Source: Phytoactinopolyspora halophila
GTDB taxonomy: Bacteria > Actinomycetota > Actinomycetes > Jiangellales > Jiangellaceae
Reading direction: 5' to 3'
Assembly: GCF_003287285.1 (NCBI RefSeq)
Contig: NZ_QMIG01000046.1
Coordinates: forward strand, 1 to 35,384
Length of the DNA stretch: 35,384 nucleotides
Every line of letters starts with the position of its first letter. Within the stretch, counting starts at the first letter, position 1. The notes under the pieces were generated by a model, which worked only from the letters and a program-made list of their open reading frames with translations, searched no databases and was not told the DNA's origin. The position numbers and the translations under genes are program-made. This document shows positions 8,685 to 17,262 of this stretch, piece after piece.

Positions 8685-9626
8685 CTAGCTCAGCGCCTCG
8701 CGGCTCAGCAGCTTGATGTACAACACGCCGACGGCCATGCTGAACAGCAGCATCAGCGCAGACAGCGCCGCGGCGTAGCCCATCTCGTAGTGCTGGAACG
8801 CGGCGCGATAGATCTCGATACCGAGCAGCGTGGTGCTGTCCGCAGGTCCCCCGCCGGTCAGGATGTATATGGGCGTGAACACCCGCATCGCGAACACCGT
8901 TCGGAACATCACGACGACGAGCAGCGCTGGCATCAGCAGTGGCAGCATGATGTGGCGTACGCTGGTGAATCCGGTCGCGCCGTCCACCTTCGCCGCTTCC
9001 AGGACGTCCTGTGGCAGACCCTGCATGGCGGCAAACAGGACGAGAATGACGAACGGCGTGTGCTGCCAGACGTCCACGGCCATGACACTGATGAAAGCCC
9101 AATCGGAACCGAGCCATACCTGGGGTTCGATCCCAACCAGGCCGAGGAGCCAGTTCAGGAGGCTCACGTCGTGGCTCAGGATGAGCCGGAAGCCGAGGCC
9201 CGCAACAACCTCCGAGATCATCATCGGTAGCAAGAGCACGATGCCGAGCAGCCGCAGGCGCCCGAACTCACGGAAGAGAAACAACGCGATGCCGAACCCG
9301 AGAACTGTCTGCGCGCCCACCGTGATCAGTACGAACAACGCCGTCCTGACGAAGGACGCGAGCACCGCCGGGTCCGACAGCGCCCGAACATAGTTGTCCA
9401 GGCCGATCAGTTCCGGCTGATCACCGAATAACGTCCAGTCGTGGAGGCTGACGTAAAGACTGAAGACGATCGGTGCGGCGAGGATCGCTGCCAGCACCAG
9501 CAGCGCCGGCAGGATAAAGCCGTAGGCCACCCGAGCCCGGTGGCGCTCCAACGGGCTCGCCGCGCGTCCTCGCCAGCCGCCCGCCGGGTGGTGCTGCAGG
9601 GATACTCCATGCGGCTTCGTCTGCAT
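8685..9626 (-). CDS. ABC sugar-type permease, MalF-like
   Basis: A 313-residue permease with an N-terminal cytoplasmic segment, then about six membrane helices. The first helix YGFILPALLVLAAILAAPIV and the following SLYVSLHDWTLFG are typical of MalF/UgpA-like CUT1 subunits. The EAA loop is VLEAAKVDGATGFTSVRHIM followed by LPLLMPAL. ATG start at 9624-9626 has GGTGGAG about 7 nt upstream. It ends 27 bases before the MalG-like gene begins and should form a heterodimeric channel with it. Confidence 0.93.
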   Translation of the reverse strand: MQTKPHGVSLQHHPAGGWRGRAASPLERHRARVAYGFILPALLVLAAILAAPIVFSLYVSLHDWTLFGDQPELIGLDNYVRALSDPAVLASFVRTALFVLITVGAQTVLGFGIALFLFREFGRLRLLGIVLLLPMMISEVVAGLGFRLILSHDVSLLNWLLGLVGIEPQVWLGSDWAFISVMAVDVWQHTPFVILVLFAAMQGLPQDVLEAAKVDGATGFTSVRHIMLPLLMPALLVVVMFRTVFAMRVFTPIYILTGGGPADSTTLLGIEIYRAAFQHYEMGYAAALSALMLLFSMAVGVLYIKLLSREALS

Positions 9627-9688
9627 GATCTGGCTCCACCACCTGCAATGTCGGCGTCCGGTCAGCTACGCATTACCCCGGGAGTCTC

Positions 9689-11005
9689 CTAGCTGCCGAG
9701 GGCCTCATTCACGTCCTCCTCAGCAGCCGACAGTGCTTCCGCAACCGTCCGGCTGTCCGTGAGCGCCTCCGAGAGCCGCAGGGCGAGTGCTTCTTCGATC
9801 TCGGTCCACTCGACGACTCCCGGGCGAGTTGACGCGCCTTTCAGGACGTCAAGGACCTCACCCGCGGCTTCGTACGCTTCCAGGTACTCCTCGTCGCGAT
9901 AGACCGAGGCAACCGTCGGGCTGTTTCCGTGCTCGATCGCGAGCGTCGCCTGGACGTCATCTCGCGTCAGATACTCGGCCAACTCCCACGCCGCATCCTT
10001 GTTCACGCTGTTCCGGGCGATACCGACGCCCCAGCCGGTGATCATCGAGCGCCCGGTGTCGAGATCGGAGTCCGCTCTTCGGGGTAGCTCCCCTGCCACG
10101 GCGAAACTGCCGGCGAAATCCGACTGATCGGGCGAGTTCATCTCGAGGTAGTAGGGCGAGTAGGTGATCGCCATCGCGGTCTGGCCTTGCTGCATCGCGG
10201 TGATCACGCCATCGTGATCAGCCTCGATCGCCCCGGGCGGCACGAGACCGTCCTTGTACAGGTCGACCAGGAACGTCGTCGCCTCGATTCCAGCGTCACT
10301 GTTGAACGCGGCCTGTTGGTTGTCCCCCGTCAGTAGCTCACCACCAAACGACCACAGGAACGGAAGCCACTGGGCAACCAGGAAGTTAGTCTGGGCCAGC
10401 GGCGCGGCAAAGCCATACGTCTGGTCACTCGTGAGCCTCTCCGCAGCGTCCCGGAACTCCGCCCACGTCTGCGGCACCTGCGTGATCCCGGCACTGTCGA
10501 AAAGGTCCTCCCGGTAGATCAGGACCCAGCCACCGACGCGGAACGGGAGCGCGTAGGTGGCGTCGTCACGCTGGAACATCGTCGGCATCGACGCGACGAA
10601 CCTCTCCAGCTCCGACGCGTCGATCCTGTCGTCGATCGGATCGAGATGCTGGTGCAGTTCGGCGAGCCAGATCTGCCCATCGATCAGCACCGCGTCAAGG
10701 TCTCCTCCGCCGCCCAGCTCCAACAACTGCTGCTGACGTGCTTCCGCGTACGGATACGTGAGTATCTCCACGGAGATGTCCGACGTGCTCTCGAATTCCC
10801 GAGCAGCCTCGACGAACGCCCTTGACAGCCCCCCTTCCGGCACCACAGCCCGGACCGTGCCCGAGGCCGCGCTCGTCGTCTCCTCCGAGCATCCGGCCAA
10901 CGTGCCGACGGAGCCAAGCGCGTATGCGCTTGCGGCGACACCAGCACCAGCCCTCATGAACTGCCGGCGGGTGACACCCTCACCTACCCCAAGATTCGGC
11001 CTCAT
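9689..11005 (-). CDS. Tat-exported lipoprotein solute-binding protein
   Basis: A 438-residue extracellular substrate-binding protein of the CUT1 class. The N terminus carries a twin-arginine motif (TRRQFM), a hydrophobic stretch (AGVAASAYALGSVGT) and a lipobox LAGC (Cys39), so it should be exported folded by Tat and lipid-anchored. The body shows binding-protein patterns such as YALPFRVGGWVLIYREDLFD, WAEFRDAAERLT and GWGVGIARNSVNKDAAWELA. I chose the ATG at 11003-11005, which has GGGAGGAAGAGA immediately upstream, over an earlier in-frame start. The ligand is unknown; the neighbouring cyclase-family gene suggests something other than a plain sugar. Confidence 0.92.
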   Translation of the reverse strand: MRPNLGVGEGVTRRQFMRAGAGVAASAYALGSVGTLAGCSEETTSAASGTVRAVVPEGGLSRAFVEAAREFESTSDISVEILTYPYAEARQQQLLELGGGGDLDAVLIDGQIWLAELHQHLDPIDDRIDASELERFVASMPTMFQRDDATYALPFRVGGWVLIYREDLFDSAGITQVPQTWAEFRDAAERLTSDQTYGFAAPLAQTNFLVAQWLPFLWSFGGELLTGDNQQAAFNSDAGIEATTFLVDLYKDGLVPPGAIEADHDGVITAMQQGQTAMAITYSPYYLEMNSPDQSDFAGSFAVAGELPRRADSDLDTGRSMITGWGVGIARNSVNKDAAWELAEYLTRDDVQATLAIEHGNSPTVASVYRDEEYLEAYEAAGEVLDVLKGASTRPGVVEWTEIEEALALRLSEALTDSRTVAEALSAAEEDVNEALGS

Positions 11006-11114
11006 TCTCTTCCTCCCTCGCCTTGTTGCGGAGTTCGAAGCCAGTGGTCGAGTCACACGGTCACACACGACCAGGGAGACAGTGCGCTCATGTTGTCGAG
11101 ACGAGCTGGCGAGC

Positions 11115-12719
11115 TCAGTCCCATTGCTCGATAGCCATGAGATGTGCGGGGAAGCAGCCTTGATGGCTTACCGGTAGGGCCAGGATCGCGGCAATGAACC
11201 GCTGCTTGCGGAAATGGTGGAACCGCAGGGCCCACTCGACCAATGGAATGTCGTTCCGGTGAAGCAAGTAGTGAATCTTGTTCGACGTATTCCGGAGACC
11301 GGACGCGGAGAACGGGTCCGAGCGTTCGACCGAGGGGCAGTCCAGAACGAGAGCGCGGATGCCCCGATCTACGAACCACTGTCCCGCATCCGGGCTCAGC
11401 CCCGGCGTGACGGTGATGTTGACGTCGGCACCGTAGTAGTACCAGTCGGTGATGTCGGTCCGAAGGAAGACGATGTCACCCTCGCGCACGCCCGGGTCCA
11501 CGGCGTCGAGATGCCCCGCGTCGATCTGCTGGCCAGGGCCAATCATGTCGCCCAGGTTCACCAACACCCCTGGACCGATGAGCCTGTCGGCTGGCATCCG
11601 CACGTATCGCCGGAGGATCTCGTCCGGAACGTGATGTCTGCCCCAGGGATCGAAGAAGGCACCCTCGATATGCGTCGTCGTCGAATGGCCATACTGGATG
11701 TACATCTCCTGTCCGATCAGGCCGAGCTCCGGGTGCCGGATATTGAACGGCGTGAGCCGCGTCTGCCGGGCCACCTGCTCCTGGAGCTCCCTGGGATCGA
11801 TCCGTCCGGGAAGCGGATTCGGGTAGTCACCGATGTCTCGCAATTCGTCCAGGGATGTTTCCGGCGGGACGAACGGAATCTCGTCAGTGACCTTGTCCGG
11901 GAAGTACTCGAGCTGGTGCGTGCAATCCACGAACGTCGTCGGATCTGCACGGTTGATGACGAAGACGCGGGCGGGACCTCCCGAGACACCCCGCACCCCC
12001 AGGGGCAACCCGACGAGCGCGAACTCGTGCTCGCTACCGAGCTGGTCCAGGTTGGCCAGGTCTTCGACGACGACCACACCGGCCGCATTGAGCACCTGGT
12101 GCACGTTCGTGCCCGTCGAGTGGCCGGTGTAGCGAGAATCGAGCGTACGTACGTCCGCACCAACGACGTGCACTCGCCGCTCGGCCAGCCACTCGGCTGC
12201 CGCGACGTCGAGCGTGGGTGAGTTGGTGTAGTACTCGGCCGTCGGCTCGGCACTCCGGTGTTGCTTGCTGTAGTCCGTTCGGATGAACACGACGGTGCCG
12301 GGTTGGATGGCTTCGGCGTACGGCTCGAGGTGGCCGATCGTGATGACGTCACCCGGCTTGATCGAACCTGCGAGGTTCACCAACGCCAGCGCTCCAACGA
12401 ATCGCTCCGCCGGGAGATCGGGAGCGCAGCGATGTGCAGACGTCGCGGAACCGCGATTGTCGAACGTCAGGTTCGTCCCGTGCGGTTTGGTCGTGATGGT
12501 CCCGTAATTGAACGTCTCGCCGGGCTGCACGCCGAGCATCGAGAGCCGTCGCTGGTTGAAACTCAGCAGACTCGCGATATCCCGGGATGCACTGAGCGGC
12601 TCGGTGAGGATCGGAGTCTCCGGCTCTTCGAAGCCCACGACTGGCTGTACCGCCGCCCGGTTGTAACCCTCGGGGCACGGATATGGCTTCATCGTGAGGT
12701 CGAGTACGCGTTCCACCAC
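11115..12719 (-). CDS. Tandem two-domain cyclase-family protein
   Basis: A 534-residue protein with two consecutive domains of the cyclase/kynurenine-formamidase-like family (Pfam Cyclase), metal-dependent hydrolases that normally carry an HxGTHxD motif. The C-terminal domain keeps a variant, GHSTTTHIEGAFFDPWGRHH, with both His present and Glu for Asp. The N-terminal domain has PHGTNLTFDN at the aligned place, so the usual ligands appear lost although the fold pattern (VVVVEDLANLDQL, LPLGVRGVSGGPARVFVI) is intact. The chosen start is GTG at 12717-12719 with AAGGAGGA 7 nt upstream; an in-frame ATG at 12837-12839 would add a basic 40-residue extension. It is the first gene of the ABC operon, 110 bases before the binding-protein gene. 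The reaction is unknown. Confidence 0.85.
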   Translation of the reverse strand: MVERVLDLTMKPYPCPEGYNRAAVQPVVGFEEPETPILTEPLSASRDIASLLSFNQRRLSMLGVQPGETFNYGTITTKPHGTNLTFDNRGSATSAHRCAPDLPAERFVGALALVNLAGSIKPGDVITIGHLEPYAEAIQPGTVVFIRTDYSKQHRSAEPTAEYYTNSPTLDVAAAEWLAERRVHVVGADVRTLDSRYTGHSTGTNVHQVLNAAGVVVVEDLANLDQLGSEHEFALVGLPLGVRGVSGGPARVFVINRADPTTFVDCTHQLEYFPDKVTDEIPFVPPETSLDELRDIGDYPNPLPGRIDPRELQEQVARQTRLTPFNIRHPELGLIGQEMYIQYGHSTTTHIEGAFFDPWGRHHVPDEILRRYVRMPADRLIGPGVLVNLGDMIGPGQQIDAGHLDAVDPGVREGDIVFLRTDITDWYYYGADVNITVTPGLSPDAGQWFVDRGIRALVLDCPSVERSDPFSASGLRNTSNKIHYLLHRNDIPLVEWALRFHHFRKQRFIAAILALPVSHQGCFPAHLMAIEQWD

Positions 12720-12871
12720 TGGACGTTCCTCCTTCTCGGGCCCGGAGCCGGGCGGCTCCCGGGCAGTCGCTGGTCGGGCGCCGCGCAAGGATCGTCGTAG
12801 CCGCAGGGTCTCCACGAGTCCGACATCTCGCATGGCCATTTGCGTACGCTCGCCGCGCTGACCATTGACGC

Positions 12872-12919
12872 ACCAATACGTCCTTTAGGCCGTTTATGGT
12901 CTCGATCGGTTGTATTGGT
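12872..12919. promoter_or_regulatory. Inverted repeat ACCAATAC/GTATTGGT, candidate GntR operator
   Basis: ACCAATAC at 12872-12879 is exactly inverted at 12912-12919, 32 bases apart, with the second half at the predicted start of transcription of the cyclase operon. A related CCAATAT lies at 13057-13063 just before the GntR gene. Such spacing would suit two dimers or looping by the divergent GntR regulator. Inference from symmetry and position. Confidence 0.4.
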
Positions 12920-12925
12920 TGCTCA

Positions 12926-12954
12926 ACCGTATCGGCGACATGAGCTGGCGTCAA
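12926..12954 (-). promoter_or_regulatory. Candidate promoter of the cyclase/ABC operon
   Basis: On the minus strand TTGACG (complement of 12949-12954) is followed by a 17-nt spacer and TACGGT (complement of 12926-12931), matching TTGACA and the actinobacterial TAnnnT pattern. Transcription would start near 12919. This is motif reading only. Confidence 0.5.
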
Positions 12955-13096
12955 TACAGAACTGTCCCGATCAAAGGTCATATGCGGGATTCATATGGGA
13001 TAACCGCGCCCGCGCTAGGCCGACGACCCGGGAGTTGCGATCCAAACCAATCTGGACCAATATGCTAGGATGGTCACGCAATCGACAGGAGGTGTG

Positions 13097-13774
13097 ATGC
13101 CTAAAGGAGACGTCGGCGCCGAGAAGCGAGTGATCGATGTCGTGGAGCAAGAGATCACTGCCCGCAACCTCGTTCCGGGGAGCAAGCTGCCAACAGAACG
13201 CGATCTCGCGCAGCTATCCGGAGAGGGGCGGACCACCGTCCGGCGTGCCCTGGAATCACTCGAAGCCGAAGGACGAATCACCCGCCACATCGGTCGCGGC
13301 ACGTTCCTCGCACCGGAGTCCGTGGATCACGAAACCGTTAGCGTCAATGACGCCAGCCCGGCGGAGATCATGGCGACTCGGCTACTCCTCGAGCCGCAGA
13401 TGATGCCTCTGATCGTTACCGAGGGAACCGGATCGGATCTCACCGAGATCGAGCGCTGCCTGCACGGCGGGAACAGCGCCGAGAGTCGTTACGAGTTCGA
13501 GCTGTGGGGAAGCGCGATTCATCGGGCAATGGCGGCTGCCACGCACAATCGCATGCTCATCAGCATCTGCCAGACGTTCGACATGCACGATCACCCGCTC
13601 TGGCACAAGCTGCTGCGTCGTAATTTCACGGCAGAACGCCTGGCCTTGTACAAGCAGGACCATCAGCAGATCGTGGACGCTCTCCTGGAACGAGACGGCG
13701 AGTCAGCGCAGCAACTGATGCGCCAGCACCTGCTGCACATACGCAACCATGTCCTGGGTGATCATTTTTACTGA
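13097..13774 (+). CDS. GntR-family (FadR/FCD-type) regulator
   Basis: A 225-residue repressor-type protein. The winged helix-turn-helix occupies about residues 8-75 (LVPGSKLPTERDLAQLSGEG, RTTVRRALESLEAEG, HIGRGTFLA). The all-helical C-terminal domain resembles the FCD ligand-binding domain, with an ELWGSAIHRAMAAATHNRML stretch and a late QLMRQHLLHIRNHV helix. ATG at 13097 has AGGAGGTG at 13087-13094. It is divergent from the cyclase/ABC operon and is the obvious candidate regulator of it, probably released by the transported compound or a product. Confidence 0.9.
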   Translation: MPKGDVGAEKRVIDVVEQEITARNLVPGSKLPTERDLAQLSGEGRTTVRRALESLEAEGRITRHIGRGTFLAPESVDHETVSVNDASPAEIMATRLLLEPQMMPLIVTEGTGSDLTEIERCLHGGNSAESRYEFELWGSAIHRAMAAATHNRMLISICQTFDMHDHPLWHKLLRRNFTAERLALYKQDHQQIVDALLERDGESAQQLMRQHLLHIRNHVLGDHFY

Positions 13775-13926
13775 TCTCTCCCATGCCCACGAAAACTAGG
13801 GGATCGTTTCGGCACGCGGCGCTGGTGAGGCGACTTCGATACTGAAACGTGCTTTAATTCGCCGATCTGGCGGTGTTCTCGCACGTCTGGGTATCAAAGT
13901 GGGCGCCGCGTACACGCCGCCTCCGC

Positions 13927-13978
13927 TCACCGGCGCCATTATCGATCGACCTCAGGCAGCGCCGGTGAGATCGACGAT
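13927..13978. terminator. 10-bp inverted repeat downstream of gntR and VOC genes
   Basis: TCACCGGCGC (13927-13936) is exactly inverted at 13969-13978 with a 32-nt loop. It sits in the 223-base gap between the convergent GntR gene (ends 13774) and VOC gene (ends 13998). The rest of this gap holds no gene I can support. A terminator role is only suggested by position. Confidence 0.35.
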
Positions 13979-13992
13979 CTTCACAAGGTCTC

Positions 13993-14054
13993 GTCGCTTA
14001 CCGTTCATGATCAGCGGGAGTGTCGATGGGTGAGGACGTGGGAGTGTCGATGGG
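13993..14054. repeat. Family A repeat, half copy 3, plus 15-bp direct repeat
   Basis: The 30 bases 13993-14022 are identical to the right half of copy 1 (7788-7817); the left arm is missing. On the minus strand this half encodes the last residues (PADHER) and the TAA stop of the VOC gene. Next to it GGGAGTGTCGATGGG occurs twice (14016-14030 and 14040-14054, 24-base period), giving the repeated IDTP in the VOC protein tail. Confidence 0.8.
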
Positions 14055-14426
14055 CTGGGAGATGATCCACTGGTAGCCGAACGGGTCGGTGACCCGGCCC
14101 TGCCGGTATCCGTACGGCCGGTCCGCGACCGGGATGTCCACGGTGGCGCCGGCGTCAATGAGGGAGTTCGCGACGGTGTCGGCGTCGGCGACGTCGAGCG
14201 TGAGGATGATCGCGGACCCGCCGATGGTCGACGCCGAGCGATCGAAGCCGTCCTCATCCTTGATGCTGATCCTCGTCTCGCCGATACACACCTCGGCATA
14301 GACGACGGACCCATCGCCCGCGGTGTAGCGGGCGGTGAGCTCCGCGCCCAGGGCCTTGCGGTAGAACTCGATCGCCGCGTCAGCGCCGGCGACGACGAGT
14401 TTCGGCACGACTGTCATGTATGTCAT
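13998..14426 (-). CDS. VOC-family (PhnB/glyoxalase-like) protein
   Basis: A 142-residue single-domain vicinal-oxygen-chelate protein. The pattern VVPKLVVAGADAAIEFYRKA followed by LGAEL, then AEVCIGETRISIKDEDG and RVTDPFGYQWIISQP, is typical of PhnB/YdcE-like VOC proteins, which have varied or unknown substrates. ATG at 14424-14426 fits the family's usual N terminus; a GTG 27 bases upstream is possible. The last 14 or so residues lie beyond the domain and come from repeat sequence: IDTP is repeated and ADHER plus the stop are part of repeat family A. Confidence 0.85.
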   Translation of the reverse strand: MTYMTVVPKLVVAGADAAIEFYRKALGAELTARYTAGDGSVVYAEVCIGETRISIKDEDGFDRSASTIGGSAIILTLDVADADTVANSLIDAGATVDIPVADRPYGYRQGRVTDPFGYQWIISQPIDTPTSSPIDTPADHER

Positions 14427-14474
14427 GTCCCGAGCATCGCCCGAGGGCCGCACATGGCGCTTGGAAATTTCCCC

Positions 14475-14571
14475 GCCCCCTTCCGCTGATCATGAACACT
14501 AGGCGACCTATGTAGTCGCCTAGTGTTCATGATCAGCGGAAGGGGGCAGACGGGATGGGAGCGGGAGATGG
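14475..14571. repeat. Palindromic repeat family A, copy 2 (perfect hairpin)
   Basis: A perfect 33-bp inverted repeat: arm 14475-14507, 7-nt loop CTATGTA, arm 14515-14547. It includes CCGCTGATCATGAAC and its complement. Homology with copy 1 continues into the flank as GGGAGCGGGAGATGG (14557-14571), the complement of 7726-7740. The right arm and flank form the 3' end of the AraC gene, including its TAG stop at 14520-14522. It separates the AraC gene from the VOC gene start and would form a very stable mRNA hairpin. Confidence 0.9.
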
Positions 14572-15446
14572 TTGGATGCACCGGGCGAGCGGGGCCGATA
14601 CGCCGTCGGCGTCACGCCGGTGAACATCCGGAACTCGTTGATCAGATGCGCCTGATCGTAGTACCCGTGCTCGACAGCCACCGTGGACCAGTCGCCGTCA
14701 CCTGCACCATGACCGCCGCCAGCGCCGGCGTCGTCGTACCCGTTCACCGCCCGCAGCACTCGCTGCAGCCGCCGCACCCGCGCGAAGGCCTTGGGGTTCA
14801 GCCCGACGGCCGAGCGAAAGCGCCGATTGAACGTCGTCGAGGTCAACCCTGACCAGTCGACGACCTCGTCCACGCGCGCTCCCGTGGAGAGGCGTTCCAC
14901 CGCCTTCCCGACCAGGGAATCCGGAGCGGAGACCACGCGCTGCAGCAAGACGGACTCGAAGACCTGCAGCGCGCTCTCCGGGGTGCGCTGCTCCAGCAAC
15001 CGTTCCCGCAACACCGCGCCATCCCGGCCCCACAGCGAATCGAGCGCGATCACCGGCTCGGCCAGCACGTTCGCCGGCGGGTGGAAGAACGCCGCCGCAC
15101 CTCCCGGCCGAAAGGCCACTCCGACGGTGGCCCGCTGATCGGCATTGTCGATGATCAACGGACGGGTGAGCGCACCGATCAGCCCGCTTCCCGACGTGCG
15201 ATGCGCCGCCCGCACCGCACGAGCGCCGCCGTCCTCGTCGTCGTGGCCGGGCTCTTCGCGATGGTGTACGTCGTGGTGGTCGCTGTCGAACCAGCGCAGC
15301 GTGTCCTCGTGGAGGTTCACCACGAGCTGGGCGGCTCCCGTCGGGATCGTACGCTCCCGGCCGGGCGGCAGCGGCTCGTCGATGTACCACAGCACGTCGA
15401 CGAACGGCGCCAGCACCGGCGACGGCTCCCGGAACAGGCTGACCAT
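14520..15446 (-). CDS. AraC-family transcriptional regulator
   Basis: A 308-residue regulator. The N-terminal half (FREPSPVLAPFVDVLWYIDE, PTGAAQLVVNLHEDTLRW, VGVAFRPGGAAAFFHPPANV) matches the sensor domain seen in many actinobacterial AraC proteins. The C-terminal double helix-turn-helix runs from STGARVDEVVDWSGLTSTTF through FNRRFRSAVGLNPKAFARVR to YYDQAHLINEFRMFTGVTPT. A Gly/Ala/Asp insertion (GYDDAGAGGGHGAGDGDW) lies between the two HTH motifs. The C-terminal tail after YRPRSPGAS is encoded by repeat family A sequence. It is 51 bases downstream of ilvC, same strand, but need not be functionally linked. Confidence 0.9.
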   Translation of the reverse strand: MVSLFREPSPVLAPFVDVLWYIDEPLPPGRERTIPTGAAQLVVNLHEDTLRWFDSDHHDVHHREEPGHDDEDGGARAVRAAHRTSGSGLIGALTRPLIIDNADQRATVGVAFRPGGAAAFFHPPANVLAEPVIALDSLWGRDGAVLRERLLEQRTPESALQVFESVLLQRVVSAPDSLVGKAVERLSTGARVDEVVDWSGLTSTTFNRRFRSAVGLNPKAFARVRRLQRVLRAVNGYDDAGAGGGHGAGDGDWSTVAVEHGYYDQAHLINEFRMFTGVTPTAYRPRSPGASNHLPLPSRLPPSADHEH

Positions 15447-15496
15447 GACCCGTCCAGTCTACCGTCGCCGCAGTGCTGGCACCTCCGGAAGTCGCC

Positions 15497-16646
<1,150 letters not shown>

Positions 16647-16665
16647 AGAAATCGGGGCGGTAGGG

Positions 16666-17199
16666 TCAGGCGGTGCGTTCCAGGCGGTCCAGCGGGCGCA
16701 GCGTGCGGTCGGTGATGGATCGCGCACCCCGGCCGACGGCCACCACGCCGGATTGTACGAGTTCGCGGATCCCGTACGGTTCGAGCACCCGAAGCAACGC
16801 CTCCAGCTTGTCCGTGGAACCCGTGGCCTCGATGGTCACCGCGTCGGTCGAGACGTCGACCACCTTGGCCCGGAACAGCTCGACGGTCTGCAGGATGTGC
16901 GGCCGTGTCTCGCTGTCGGTTCGCACCTTGAGCAGCAGCAGCTCCCGCTGCACCGAACTCGCCGGCTCCAGCTCAACGATCTTGATCACGTTGACCAGCT
17001 TGTTCAGCTGCTTCGTCACCTGCTCCAGCGGGGATTCCTCGACATCCACGACGACGGTCATCCGCGACACCGAGGGATACTCGGTGGGACCGACAGCCAG
17101 CGAGTCGATGTTGAAGCCCCGCCGCGAGAACAACGACGCGATCCGGGCCAGCACACCGGGCTTGTTCTCCACCAGCACCGACAACGTGTGTTTGCTCAT
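16666..17199 (-). CDS. ilvN: Acetolactate synthase small (regulatory) subunit
   Basis: A 177-residue regulatory subunit with an N-terminal ACT domain (LSVLVENKPGVLARIASLFS, RRGFNIDSLAVGPTE, SRMTVVVDV) and the C-terminal IlvN domain (RELLLLKVRTDSETRPHILQ, FRAKVVDVSTDAVTIEATG). It binds valine-type effectors and activates and feedback-regulates the catalytic subunit. ATG at 17197-17199 has GAGGAAC just upstream. It follows ilvB by 63 bases. Confidence 0.95.
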   Translation of the reverse strand: MSKHTLSVLVENKPGVLARIASLFSRRGFNIDSLAVGPTEYPSVSRMTVVVDVEESPLEQVTKQLNKLVNVIKIVELEPASSVQRELLLLKVRTDSETRPHILQTVELFRAKVVDVSTDAVTIEATGSTDKLEALLRVLEPYGIRELVQSGVVAVGRGARSITDRTLRPLDRLERTA

Positions 17200-17262
17200 C
17201 TGTTCCTCACTTCTTCCCTGATCGAGTGGGACGGCGGCTCGCCACCACGACCCCGATGTTTC

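Noticed and set aside
7726-14571. Repeat A copies 1 and 2 as ends of a 7-kb composite transposon
   Set aside because: No transposase or integrase gene lies between them, the copies also occur elsewhere, and the genes between have ordinary operon structure.
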